From Microbacterium faecale (GTDB lineage Bacteria; Actinomycetota; Actinomycetes; Actinomycetales; Microbacteriaceae), in assembly GCF_014640975.1 (NCBI RefSeq), contig NZ_BMHO01000001.1, positions 1,250,166 to 1,314,165 of the forward strand: a stretch of 64,000 nucleotides of DNA. The letters are read 5' to 3'. Numbering within the stretch: position 1 is the first letter of the stretch; every line of letters starts with the position of its first letter. Under the pieces are notes generated by a model that worked only from the letters and a program-made list of their open reading frames with translations, was not told the DNA's origin and did not search any database. This document shows, piece by piece, positions 16,971 to 24,745 of this stretch. The position numbers and the translations under genes are program-made.

Positions 16971-17690
16971 TTACCCCTTCGGTGCGCCGATGGCGTCCGC
17001 GATCGTCTCGAACTCTGTCCAGCTCACCTTCGGCACGGAGCCGAGCGTCGGCGGGAGCATGAGGTCGGTCGCCTTCTTGCGGCGCAGCTTGCGGATCGCG
17101 TTCCGGTGACGCTTGTAGTGGGCTGGGTCCTTGAAGTTGATCTTGCTGCTCGGTCGCAGATGCGCGACGGTTCCGTTGGGCGCCGTGACGTACGCTTCCA
17201 TGTCTGTTCCCTTCTGGTTGGCGACGCCACCGCCGCCCGTGGTTTGCCCGATCCGGGCTTCGATGAACGGCACAGGATCCACCTGGCCGGTATTCGCCGT
17301 GTGCCACTGTCCGGGCGTGACCTCGAGGTGCACGTGCGTCGCCCACGGTCCTTGGAGGCCGGACCAGCCCATGCCGACGAGCGGGTCGCCCGCTCGCACG
17401 CGGTCGCCCTTCCGAACCCGGACCGTGCTCGCGTCATTGTGGAGCGCACGCGAGAAGAACCCGTCGTGCTGCACCCACACCATGAAGCCCGCGACCGCCG
17501 ACCAGCCGACCCCGGAGGACAACCCGACGTACACGACCGTGCCGTCAGCGATCGCGTGCACCGTGTCGAAGTCGTACATGTCGACGCCGCGGTGATACTT
17601 CGACGCGAGCGGGTTATCCAGGTTCCGGGGGCCGAAGCCGGACGAGATCGGTGGACGAGAAGTAGAGCCGTTGGGCCAAAGAATCGTCAT
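16971..17690 (-). CDS. Endolysin, M23 peptidase type
   Basis: 239 aa. The M23 domain occupies residues ~1-135 with the zinc ligands HRGVD near the start and HVHLE. A Gly-rich linker and a basic C-terminal region (HYKRHRNAIRKLRRKKATDL) follow, which may bind the cell wall. It cleaves peptidoglycan peptide bonds at lysis. There is no signal peptide, so a holin is needed for export. ATG at 17690 is preferred over 17705 because AGGGG precedes it at the right distance. Confidence 0.85.
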   Translation of the reverse strand: MTILWPNGSTSRPPISSGFGPRNLDNPLASKYHRGVDMYDFDTVHAIADGTVVYVGLSSGVGWSAVAGFMVWVQHDGFFSRALHNDASTVRVRKGDRVRAGDPLVGMGWSGLQGPWATHVHLEVTPGQWHTANTGQVDPVPFIEARIGQTTGGGGVANQKGTDMEAYVTAPNGTVAHLRPSSKINFKDPAHYKRHRNAIRKLRRKKATDLMLPPTLGSVPKVSWTEFETIADAIGAPKG

Positions 17691-17748
17691 GCGGTCCCCT
17701 CTCATGGGAAAACCCCCGCCGTAGCGAGGGTGAATGGTTGACCGGGGG

Positions 17749-19962
17749 TCAGGACAGTTGCAGCCAGATAGCCGAAACGGAATCCCAGACGAGACTCATC
17801 GACTCGCGGGCCTGTAGCGTCACGTCCCCGCCCCGGAGGGAGGTGTTCGCCGCGCCACCGCTCGGGATCGTCACCGACCCGCCGACCGCATACAGGTCGA
17901 GCCTCTGGCCCGAGAACGCGCCCGGTTCGATGCCCGCCGTCGTCACCGACCCGGAACTGTTGAGACGGCACGTCACGACCGCATCCCCGGAACGCATCTG
18001 GATCATGCTGCCGCCTGATGCCGTGATGCTACGAAACGCAGTCGTCGGTGCCGTTCCAGGCCCGAGCGAATTGGTGAGGATCACCGACTGCCGAGACGCG
18101 TCACGCGTCAGGTTCCACCACGGCAGCATGCTGTGATTGCCCAGCAGGTGCGCCCGCACCTGTCCATCCATCGAGTTCCACTGCACGACCGCCTGCATCT
18201 GGTGACGCGCAGAGTCCGACAGGTTGAGCTTCACATCCACGTCGATCTGGTTCGTGCCGGCCGGGCCGGTGGACCCACGGAAAACGAAGTTCGGTGCCTC
18301 ATCCGGCCCCAGCTTCGTCGCATCCAGCGTGCACGATCCCCGCAACCGCCCGTTGACGATGTTGAAGAACGCGATGCCGTCGTACTCGTACGGACCCTCA
18401 GTGAACACGAGCACCGGATCGACCATGCGAACGTACCCGTACTCGATGACGGGACCCTGCCGGAAAAACTCGAAATAGCCGCCCTCGATGACGACCGAAT
18501 CGAACGCGGGATCATCCAACGTGTCCTTCGCGACGTTGAACGGCTGCCCGACGCGATACGTGGCGCAGTTCACGAAACGATGCTGATACGACGTACCCTG
18601 ACCACCCAGCCCAGCTTCTGCCATCACACCGAAGCCAGACTCAGCGCCAATAGCGATGCAATCCGACAGCGTGTGAGCACGGCCACGGATGCGGAACAGC
18701 CAACGCGCGTCCGTCCCGGTCGCAGTGATGTCGTAGAAGTGATGCCCGTACCCGCCATGGTGCGTATCCCACGGGACCGCCGTCGCGCGAGCCGACGAGC
18801 CCGTGATCTTGCAGTACATGGCCCGCCCGAACACTGCCGGGTCCGTCTGCCCGGTCGCCGCACGACCGGCAGTATCGTCCGTGAACGCGTGCCTCAGTCG
18901 GTTCGCGACGATCCGGTAGTCACCCCACGACGACCCGCCACAGGTGACGCCGTACCCGTCCGCTGCGGGTAGGTTCTCCACACGGAGATCCGCGACGGTA
19001 TAGACGCACGAGTGGTCACTGAATGCGGTTCCCGGGCCACGCACCACGTGCCCTGCAATGTACGAGCCATTCAGCGCCGAGTAGCGGAACATGCGTCGCG
19101 TGAACTCGGTACCCGGGTTGCCGTCATAGTCGGCCGTCCCGAAACGGAACGACACTCGGTGATTCTGGATGCGGGCGACGCGAATGTTCGTGCTGTAAGT
19201 GTCCAGTAGCGGCGGCGACACGTGCACTTCCGTGCCATCAATGTTCGCCACCACAGCGAACTCGCCCTGCCAGGACTTCTCGGTTTCGTTGCGGGGCCGC
19301 GAGTCGCGAATCTCGTCGTTCGAGAACACCTTCACGATATCGCCCGCGTTGAAACCGTCCGTGTCCGCGACCACAAGCCGCGAATAACGCTGGTTCGTGA
19401 TGACGCCACCGACGCTCACCGGTGCATCGAACGACCCCTCTGCGCGGAAGATTTCGTTGTCAGGGTCGGTCTTGACCAGGTGCGCGTTCGATAGGTCAAT
19501 GTCCAACGTGCGGCCCTTCACCGACCATCCCGCCGAACGGTACACAGCGCCAGGAGGAGCCACGATCGTAGACCCGTCCGGCACCTGATCGATCAGCGCC
19601 TGCATCGTCGCCGTGTCATCTGCGGTGCCATCACCGACCACGCCATGATCCGCCGCATTGAACACGAGCGAATTCTTCGGCACGAAACGGTTCTCAAGCG
19701 CATTGCCAGTGAGCGTGTCCATCGCACCAACCAGCACGGCCATCGCCTCATCCGTGGGGACAGCATTCAACCCCGGAAGTCCACGCGGCACACCAATCTC
19801 GAGATGCTTCGCCGTCGGTGAACCACTGGTCTCCACCGTCGCCTGCGACCCAGCCGGAAGCGTGTGCCCCGACGCCGACGTGAACGTGCCAGCCGGCCCC
19901 TGCGGGCCCTGCGCCCCGTCCTTGCCGTTGATGTTCGCCAGAGGGATAAAACGTACGCTCAT
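17749..19962 (-). CDS. Tailspike/tail fibre with pectate-lyase-like beta-helix
   Basis: 737 aa. A short collagen-like segment (GKDGAQGPQGPAG) near the N-terminus is followed by an adaptor and then the beta-helix signature FNAADHGVVGDGTADDTATM. The long repetitive beta-rich body fits a right-handed parallel helix like those of tailspikes that bind or cut surface polysaccharide. It is the likely host-recognition protein. ATG at 19962 has GGAG upstream; a GTG nine bases earlier is possible. Confidence 0.8.
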   Translation of the reverse strand: MSVRFIPLANINGKDGAQGPQGPAGTFTSASGHTLPAGSQATVETSGSPTAKHLEIGVPRGLPGLNAVPTDEAMAVLVGAMDTLTGNALENRFVPKNSLVFNAADHGVVGDGTADDTATMQALIDQVPDGSTIVAPPGAVYRSAGWSVKGRTLDIDLSNAHLVKTDPDNEIFRAEGSFDAPVSVGGVITNQRYSRLVVADTDGFNAGDIVKVFSNDEIRDSRPRNETEKSWQGEFAVVANIDGTEVHVSPPLLDTYSTNIRVARIQNHRVSFRFGTADYDGNPGTEFTRRMFRYSALNGSYIAGHVVRGPGTAFSDHSCVYTVADLRVENLPAADGYGVTCGGSSWGDYRIVANRLRHAFTDDTAGRAATGQTDPAVFGRAMYCKITGSSARATAVPWDTHHGGYGHHFYDITATGTDARWLFRIRGRAHTLSDCIAIGAESGFGVMAEAGLGGQGTSYQHRFVNCATYRVGQPFNVAKDTLDDPAFDSVVIEGGYFEFFRQGPVIEYGYVRMVDPVLVFTEGPYEYDGIAFFNIVNGRLRGSCTLDATKLGPDEAPNFVFRGSTGPAGTNQIDVDVKLNLSDSARHQMQAVVQWNSMDGQVRAHLLGNHSMLPWWNLTRDASRQSVILTNSLGPGTAPTTAFRSITASGGSMIQMRSGDAVVTCRLNSSGSVTTAGIEPGAFSGQRLDLYAVGGSVTIPSGGAANTSLRGGDVTLQARESMSLVWDSVSAIWLQLS

Positions 19963-20426
19963 GGAGTCCACTCCCGCTCATACACCCAGCCCGTGCTGGT
20001 GTTCCAATGAATTTGATTCCAACGCGGCATTGACGGCGCGTTCGGTGCCGCGTACACGAGCGCCAGGCCGACCTGCTGGCCGATGATGTCGCCGAGATTT
20101 CCGCCCTCGCCGGGGAAGATCTTGTAGTGCCACTCGAAGAATCCACGCGCCCTGTTTCCCGGTTGCTCTTGTTCCTGGCCAGGCTCGAGATAGTCGAGGC
20201 GCATCGTGTACCAGAGGCGCGGATCGTTCGGCTCCGACCACAGATCGGCATGAAACCCGCCGGTCTCCTGCCGCCACGTGGCCCGCACCTCAGCGTTGAA
20301 GAACGCGCCCCCAGTCGCGGCGAGCCAACTCTGATTCGCGACAAACCACAGCCGCGGCTCCAACGCAGGCGGCACGACGACCTGCCCGAAATCGAACAGA
20401 TTCCCATTTACAGGCACCAATGGCAT
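19959..20426 (-). CDS. Minor tail protein
   Basis: 155 aa, starting MPLVPVNGNLFDFG, a wording typical of short actinophage proteins encoded between the baseplate and fibre genes. The rest is beta-rich with many Trp residues. It overlaps the tailspike start by four bases, so translation is coupled. It probably links the baseplate to the spike. Confidence 0.6.
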   Translation of the reverse strand: MPLVPVNGNLFDFGQVVVPPALEPRLWFVANQSWLAATGGAFFNAEVRATWRQETGGFHADLWSEPNDPRLWYTMRLDYLEPGQEQEQPGNRARGFFEWHYKIFPGEGGNLGDIIGQQVGLALVYAAPNAPSMPRWNQIHWNTSTGWVYEREWTP

Positions 20427-20477
20427 AGCGCGCCCCTCTCATTGCTATTGCGCTTACGAGCGCACTAGGGTTCAGAA

Positions 20478-21071
20478 ATGGTTCGGTCGCCGCTGGTGTT
20501 CTGTAGTACGCACGGCCCGGTAGAGACCGCGCCGTTCTTTCAGATGACGGATTCAACACTCACGATCACTGGCGGCAGTGCGCCCTGTGGGGTATGCGGG
20601 TCTCAGTCACCGTTCATCGACGGCGAATACGTCAGCGGCAAAGGCCCCGAATGGGACGCGACGATCACGCTCACGCCCAAGCAGGTTGGCCAACTGAAAC
20701 AAATTCAGAGATGGGCGCAGAAGCGCATCGGCGTCGACGAGGCAATGGACGAGCACATAGCCCGCGTTGTCGAGCAGAAACTCGCCGAGCAAGCCCCAGA
20801 AGCGAAGACGATCATCGACAAGGCGAGGGCAGAGTTCAACAGCAACCGTTCCGGGTGGGTCGCTGTCCTACTGATCCTGCTGCAATGGATCACGGGCGGC
20901 GATAACTCCGGATTCACCGAAGATCAGCTCCAGCACGTCATCGAACAGACCGTGCACCAGATCAACGAGCAGCAGACGTCAGTACAGGATGAAAGCGACG
21001 GACCGGACGAGCGTGGCGTCAGCGAAGTCGACGACGAACGAATCGATCGCGAGCCTAATCCCCACAAGTAA
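20478..21071 (+). CDS. Rightward accessory gene (moron) with Cys/His cluster and one membrane segment
   Basis: 197 aa, transcribed against the surrounding tail genes. The N-terminus holds CSTHG and CGVCGSQ, a possible zinc site. The middle is a charged helix, and a hydrophobic segment follows at ~125-140 (SGWVAVLLILLQWITGG), then an acidic tail. TAGGGT lies six bases before the ATG, so it is a leaderless, independently transcribed unit. Its last 93 bases overlap the opposite-strand gene at 20979-21215. Probably expressed in the lysogen. Confidence 0.65.
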   Translation: MVRSPLVFCSTHGPVETAPFFQMTDSTLTITGGSAPCGVCGSQSPFIDGEYVSGKGPEWDATITLTPKQVGQLKQIQRWAQKRIGVDEAMDEHIARVVEQKLAEQAPEAKTIIDKARAEFNSNRSGWVAVLLILLQWITGGDNSGFTEDQLQHVIEQTVHQINEQQTSVQDESDGPDERGVSEVDDERIDREPNPHK

Positions 21072-21215
21072 CGGAAGGATGATCGACGGAAGTAGGCCAA
21101 CCCAGCCGTACTTGCGCCGTGGTTCCTGTCGGTGTTGGGCTCGCCACGTGAGGAAGCTGAACACCGCAAATGCAACGGCAATCAGACTGAACCACGGCAC
21201 CTGAAGAACCAGCAT
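20979..21215 (-). CDS. Small membrane protein overlapping the moron tail-to-tail
   Basis: 78 aa with two hydrophobic segments (FSLIAVAFAVFSFL; VGLLPSIILPLLVGIRLAI). The start has an excellent ribosome site (AAAGGAG, six to seven bases before the ATG). Its 3' third is antisense to the end of the gene at 20478-21071. Both frames have convincing starts, so this is a real convergent overlap unless one of the two is silent. Confidence 0.55.
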   Translation of the reverse strand: MLVLQVPWFSLIAVAFAVFSFLTWRAQHRQEPRRKYGWVGLLPSIILPLLVGIRLAIDSFVVDFADATLVRSVAFILY

Positions 21216-21255
21216 CGTTATCTCCTTTGTCACCCTTGGCCGGTAGAATTCCGGC

Positions 21256-21675
21256 ATGAAGAAGTCGGGTATCGCCGCTATCGCCGCCGCCGGAGGCGTC
21301 ATCCTCGGCGGAGGAGCATGGGCAGCCGTCACACTCCCCGTGAGTGACGAAGCGACCGCGACTGCGATCGAGACGCCCGGGCCGACCTCGGAGCCGAGAG
21401 AAGAAGCGACGCCGACCGTCGAACCGACCAGCGCGCCGACCGTTGAGCCGACACCGGAAGCAGACCTGACCGGAGCGCAATCGCAGGTCGTTTCCTACTG
21501 GATCGACCGTGGGCAGATCTCGGAAGAGGACGTCATCACGCGTCTCGATGAAACGTGTGCGGCCCTCGCCGACGGCGCGGCATACGAAGACGTGGTCGCA
21601 TTCCCGGATGGCACGTTCACCACGAACAACGACTTCCGCACGGATGCCACTGCCATGTGGTGCCCGACCGACTGA
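21256..21675 (+). CDS. Secreted or membrane-anchored accessory protein
   Basis: 139 aa. An N-terminal signal or anchor helix (IAAIAAAGGVILGGGAWAAV) precedes a Pro/Thr/Glu linker with repeated TVEPT units and a C-terminal domain with two Cys (TCAALADG ... MWCPTD). This resembles the DUF732 pattern seen at 11842. TAGAAT lies six bases before the ATG (leaderless). It is divergent from the small membrane gene and ends exactly where the opposite tail gene ends. Likely lysogenic-conversion product. Confidence 0.65.
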   Translation: MKKSGIAAIAAAGGVILGGGAWAAVTLPVSDEATATAIETPGPTSEPREEATPTVEPTSAPTVEPTPEADLTGAQSQVVSYWIDRGQISEEDVITRLDETCAALADGAAYEDVVAFPDGTFTTNNDFRTDATAMWCPTD

Positions 21676-22920
21676 TCACCCGCCGTGCGCGGCCATGAAC
21701 GTACGCGGATTGACGGGAACACCGTCGACGAGCACTTCCCAGTGCAGGTGGTTGCCGAAGCTGTTGCCCGTATTCCCGATGCCGCCAAGTGTCATGCCGA
21801 GAAGTACGGGGTCACCAACGCTTACCGGCGGCGCTTGGTACATGTGCGCGTAGCGTGTCTGAATCGTCGCGTTCCCATACAGCGGGTCCGTGCCGTGGTT
21901 CACGAGAACGTAGTAGCCCCAACCGTGCCCCGAGCTCGGCGCGCCGACAGTCTCGACGACACCATTGCCTGCTGATGGGATCGGGGTGCCTTCGATGTTC
22001 GATGGGCCGATACCGAAGTCCATGCCGTCGTGCGTTGGGCGGTGCGGCGGGCGGAACTCGTCCGTGACTTGATCGAGTGGATACGGGTAGGCGAATATTC
22101 CGTCACCGGGTCCGCCGCCCGTGCCACCTGCGTACCGATAGAGCCTGCCGTCGTTGGTAGATCGAACGATCATCTCGAACGGCTCGCCGGTCGGCAGCAT
22201 TTCGACGCCTTGCACGGAAACGCCGTCCGCGTCGACACGGACTTCACCGCCGCCGGTCATGCGCATGTTCGCGGCGCCCTGGAACACGTTGACGGTGGCG
22301 GCACCTGCGCCACCGGCGAGTGGTCGGCCTTCCATCGTGAGGATCCCGCCCGTGCCACGAATCTGTGCATCACCGAACTCGATGTCACCGTTGCGGATCA
22401 GGACGTCAGGCTTGCCCGTTTCGTCGGAGCGGGCGACGAACCGTCCACCCTGCTGCACGACGACGCGGCCGCCGTTCTGCGGGTCGATGATGACGTTGCC
22501 GACCTTGATCCGTCCGCCACCGAGCACCTCGAGCGAACCCGTCAGATCCAGGTCTCCTGAGATATCAACATCGCCGGTGATCTCGCCGTCGCCGTTGAAC
22601 TCCCAGTCGCCGTTCTGCGTCCATCTGCCAGTCGCCGTGACGTTGCCGGTGATGCTTCCTTGTCCGGAGAGCACCCACGGCCCGGACCAGTTGATCGTCC
22701 CGTTGCCGACGAGCTGCCCGACGATACGGAGGATGCCGTACACGACCTGCGAACCCGTCGGATCCTCGACCGTGCCGACGTGCAGCCCCTCAGGAGACTT
22801 CACACGCAGCGCGCCCCGGTCGACCGCCGTGTTCTGGATCGCCGTCGATGCCTGCAGTCGGCGTACCGACCGCTGCTGACCCCGCCGCATCTCGTACGGG
22901 TCCGAGAGGTCACGCACCAT
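21676..22920 (-). CDS. Tail-associated M23 peptidase / minor tail protein
   Basis: 414 aa. The N-terminal ~230 residues contain short beta repeats rich in Gly and Asp (GDVDISGDLDLTGSLEVLGG), typical of tail-fibre stems. The C-terminal ~130 residues are an M23 domain with THDGMDFG and GNHLHWE. Tail-tip peptidases open the wall during DNA entry. It overlaps the next minor tail gene by 11 bases. Confidence 0.85.
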   Translation of the reverse strand: MVRDLSDPYEMRRGQQRSVRRLQASTAIQNTAVDRGALRVKSPEGLHVGTVEDPTGSQVVYGILRIVGQLVGNGTINWSGPWVLSGQGSITGNVTATGRWTQNGDWEFNGDGEITGDVDISGDLDLTGSLEVLGGGRIKVGNVIIDPQNGGRVVVQQGGRFVARSDETGKPDVLIRNGDIEFGDAQIRGTGGILTMEGRPLAGGAGAATVNVFQGAANMRMTGGGEVRVDADGVSVQGVEMLPTGEPFEMIVRSTNDGRLYRYAGGTGGGPGDGIFAYPYPLDQVTDEFRPPHRPTHDGMDFGIGPSNIEGTPIPSAGNGVVETVGAPSSGHGWGYYVLVNHGTDPLYGNATIQTRYAHMYQAPPVSVGDPVLLGMTLGGIGNTGNSFGNHLHWEVLVDGVPVNPRTFMAAHGG

Positions 22921-23974
22921 ACGGATGCACCTCCACCGTCACTCGATTCGAGCGGTCGCCGCTGATCGCGATCACGCGGCGCGTGTATTGGCCGTCGGGG
23001 ATCCGGATCGAGTCGCGCACGTCCATGTGGAGGACGCGGCCGATACGGATTTTGTCCAACGTGAGGACGTCATCGAGGACGACAGGGAACGACCACTGTT
23101 CGACCGGTGTCCGGTTCTCCGTGAACTCGTCGTTCGTGATCGCCTGCAGCGCATCCGCTCGCTTCACGTCGGGTTCGTTGCGAACGACATCCGCAACGGG
23201 GATACCCTCCGCGAACGGTAAGCCCGACCAGGCGATGAGACTGTCCGTCCCGGAACCGTTGCCGAGCCCGAGAACGCCGGTCACTTGCCGGGTGGCGTCG
23301 CCCTTCACGGCCAGATCCGCGACAGCGGACTTCATCGTTGAGACGGGGAGGTCGAAGTCGCCGTTCGTGATCGCCCGGCCGACGCGCGTCGTGAACCGCA
23401 CTCCATTCGACGTGAGGCGCGGTTCGAGCCATACCTCGTAGCCGTGGCGCTCGATGTCCTGAATGATGTCTTCCAGGTAGCGGAACTCGAACCAGTCGAC
23501 ATCGAGATCGATCGACCCCGAGCCGTCCATCGGCGGGTCGATGGGCATTTCCCAGCCGTCCCACTGCATCGACCGTTGCACAACGCGACGCACCGCGCCC
23601 AACGCCGACAGCCCAGAGGCTTTCAAGTCGCCCTCGTACTGGATGTTGTTTACGCCGGCGGTCATGCGCCAGAGCCAGTAGTTGCGGATCTCGTAGGTCG
23701 AGAGCGACAAGAGCCCGGTGCGTTCGCTCCAGTCGTCGGTCATGATGACGCCGGCATGGCCGACGGTCTCGCCGTCGTGGACGACGATCATGCGAGCCCG
23801 CTTCTGGAACAGTGCGCTCGTGAATGCCGGGTCCGTCGAGATCTCTCGAAGTGGGATCGTGAAGCGACCGCGGCCGTTCCCGTTCAGGCGCGACGGCCAC
23901 GACATCGACGTGACCGGGATGTCGAGGACATGGTCGCCCGTCTTCGTCTCGCAGACGCTGACGATCATGAGCAC
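22910..23974 (-). CDS. Tail hub/baseplate protein (minor tail)
   Basis: 354 aa. Its place after the Dit-like gene and before the fibre-type M23 protein, and its mixed beta content (NGRGRFTIPLREI; DWSERTGLLSLSTYEIRNY), match the Gp37-like/tail-hub proteins of actinobacterial siphophages. It contains no catalytic motif. Three-base gap to the upstream Dit-like gene. Confidence 0.7.
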   Translation of the reverse strand: MLMIVSVCETKTGDHVLDIPVTSMSWPSRLNGNGRGRFTIPLREISTDPAFTSALFQKRARMIVVHDGETVGHAGVIMTDDWSERTGLLSLSTYEIRNYWLWRMTAGVNNIQYEGDLKASGLSALGAVRRVVQRSMQWDGWEMPIDPPMDGSGSIDLDVDWFEFRYLEDIIQDIERHGYEVWLEPRLTSNGVRFTTRVGRAITNGDFDLPVSTMKSAVADLAVKGDATRQVTGVLGLGNGSGTDSLIAWSGLPFAEGIPVADVVRNEPDVKRADALQAITNDEFTENRTPVEQWSFPVVLDDVLTLDKIRIGRVLHMDVRDSIRIPDGQYTRRVIAISGDRSNRVTVEVHPYGA

Positions 23975-23977
23975 CCC

Positions 23978-24745
23978 CTACAGGTCGGTGTCGTGCACAG
24001 CGACAGTCATCTGTCCGTTCCCCGACGCGGGGGAGAAATCCATCGTGATTCCGGTGCCAGGTGGGACAGGCCACGTCTCTCGACGCGTTGTCGCCTTCTC
24101 CAGCAGGTTCCCGTTGCGGTACACCCAGCCGGTCTCGAAGTCGATCCGGTCCGTGGAACCAGCCGGTAGTGACCTAGTGACGATGAAGCCGCGCCCGCCC
24201 GGACCGGAGATCGTGTAACCGCTCATCGCAGAAGATGCCTTTACCGTGACCGTCGGGTAGGCGTCGAATCGTCCCCGATGGAAGACGTTCACGCTCGACC
24301 CGGTGTAGCGGCGCAGCTCGCCCCGCTTCCGAGGGTCCGCGCACCGCAGATCGACAGACCAGGTCGCTTCAGGAGCGAACCCGACCGTGTCAAACGCGAT
24401 GTTGCGGACCTCGATGTCGAGGTTGAACCAGTCGTGCCCTACGTTGACTCGCGCCTGGCGCTTCTCGCCCGCGTACAGGCCGAGCAGGTGCCGCCGGTGC
24501 GACTCGAGCGTGCTGTGCGTGTGAGCAGAGATGAAGCCCGACATATGCGGAAGACGTGCGGGGAACCGTGCCGGAGAGTCGTACACTCCGACACGGTCCC
24601 GCGGGTACTCATCCCACTCGGCAGTGACTCCGTCGAGGAACCCCGTGAAGTCGCTCGCGTTCGGACCGATGTGGAACTGGTCCTTCCCTCGATACCGGTC
24701 GCCGTAGAACCGCAGAGACCCGATCGTGACGATCGCACCACTCAT
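23978..24745 (-). CDS. Distal tail protein (Dit-like)
   Basis: 255 aa, beta-rich, located directly after the tape-measure gene, where siphophages encode Dit. It contains two beta-sandwich-like halves (residues ~1-125 and ~140-255). The start overlaps the tape-measure stop by four bases. Assigned by position and size. Confidence 0.7.
   Translation of the reverse strand: MSGAIVTIGSLRFYGDRYRGKDQFHIGPNASDFTGFLDGVTAEWDEYPRDRVGVYDSPARFPARLPHMSGFISAHTHSTLESHRRHLLGLYAGEKRQARVNVGHDWFNLDIEVRNIAFDTVGFAPEATWSVDLRCADPRKRGELRRYTGSSVNVFHRGRFDAYPTVTVKASSAMSGYTISGPGGRGFIVTRSLPAGSTDRIDFETGWVYRNGNLLEKATTRRETWPVPPGTGITMDFSPASGNGQMTVAVHDTDL

Noticed and set aside
15901..17346. 481-codon leftward frame over the lysis genes
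   Set aside because: Only the terminal 108 codons are protein-like (holin candidate); the remainder is a shadow of endolysin and membrane genes.
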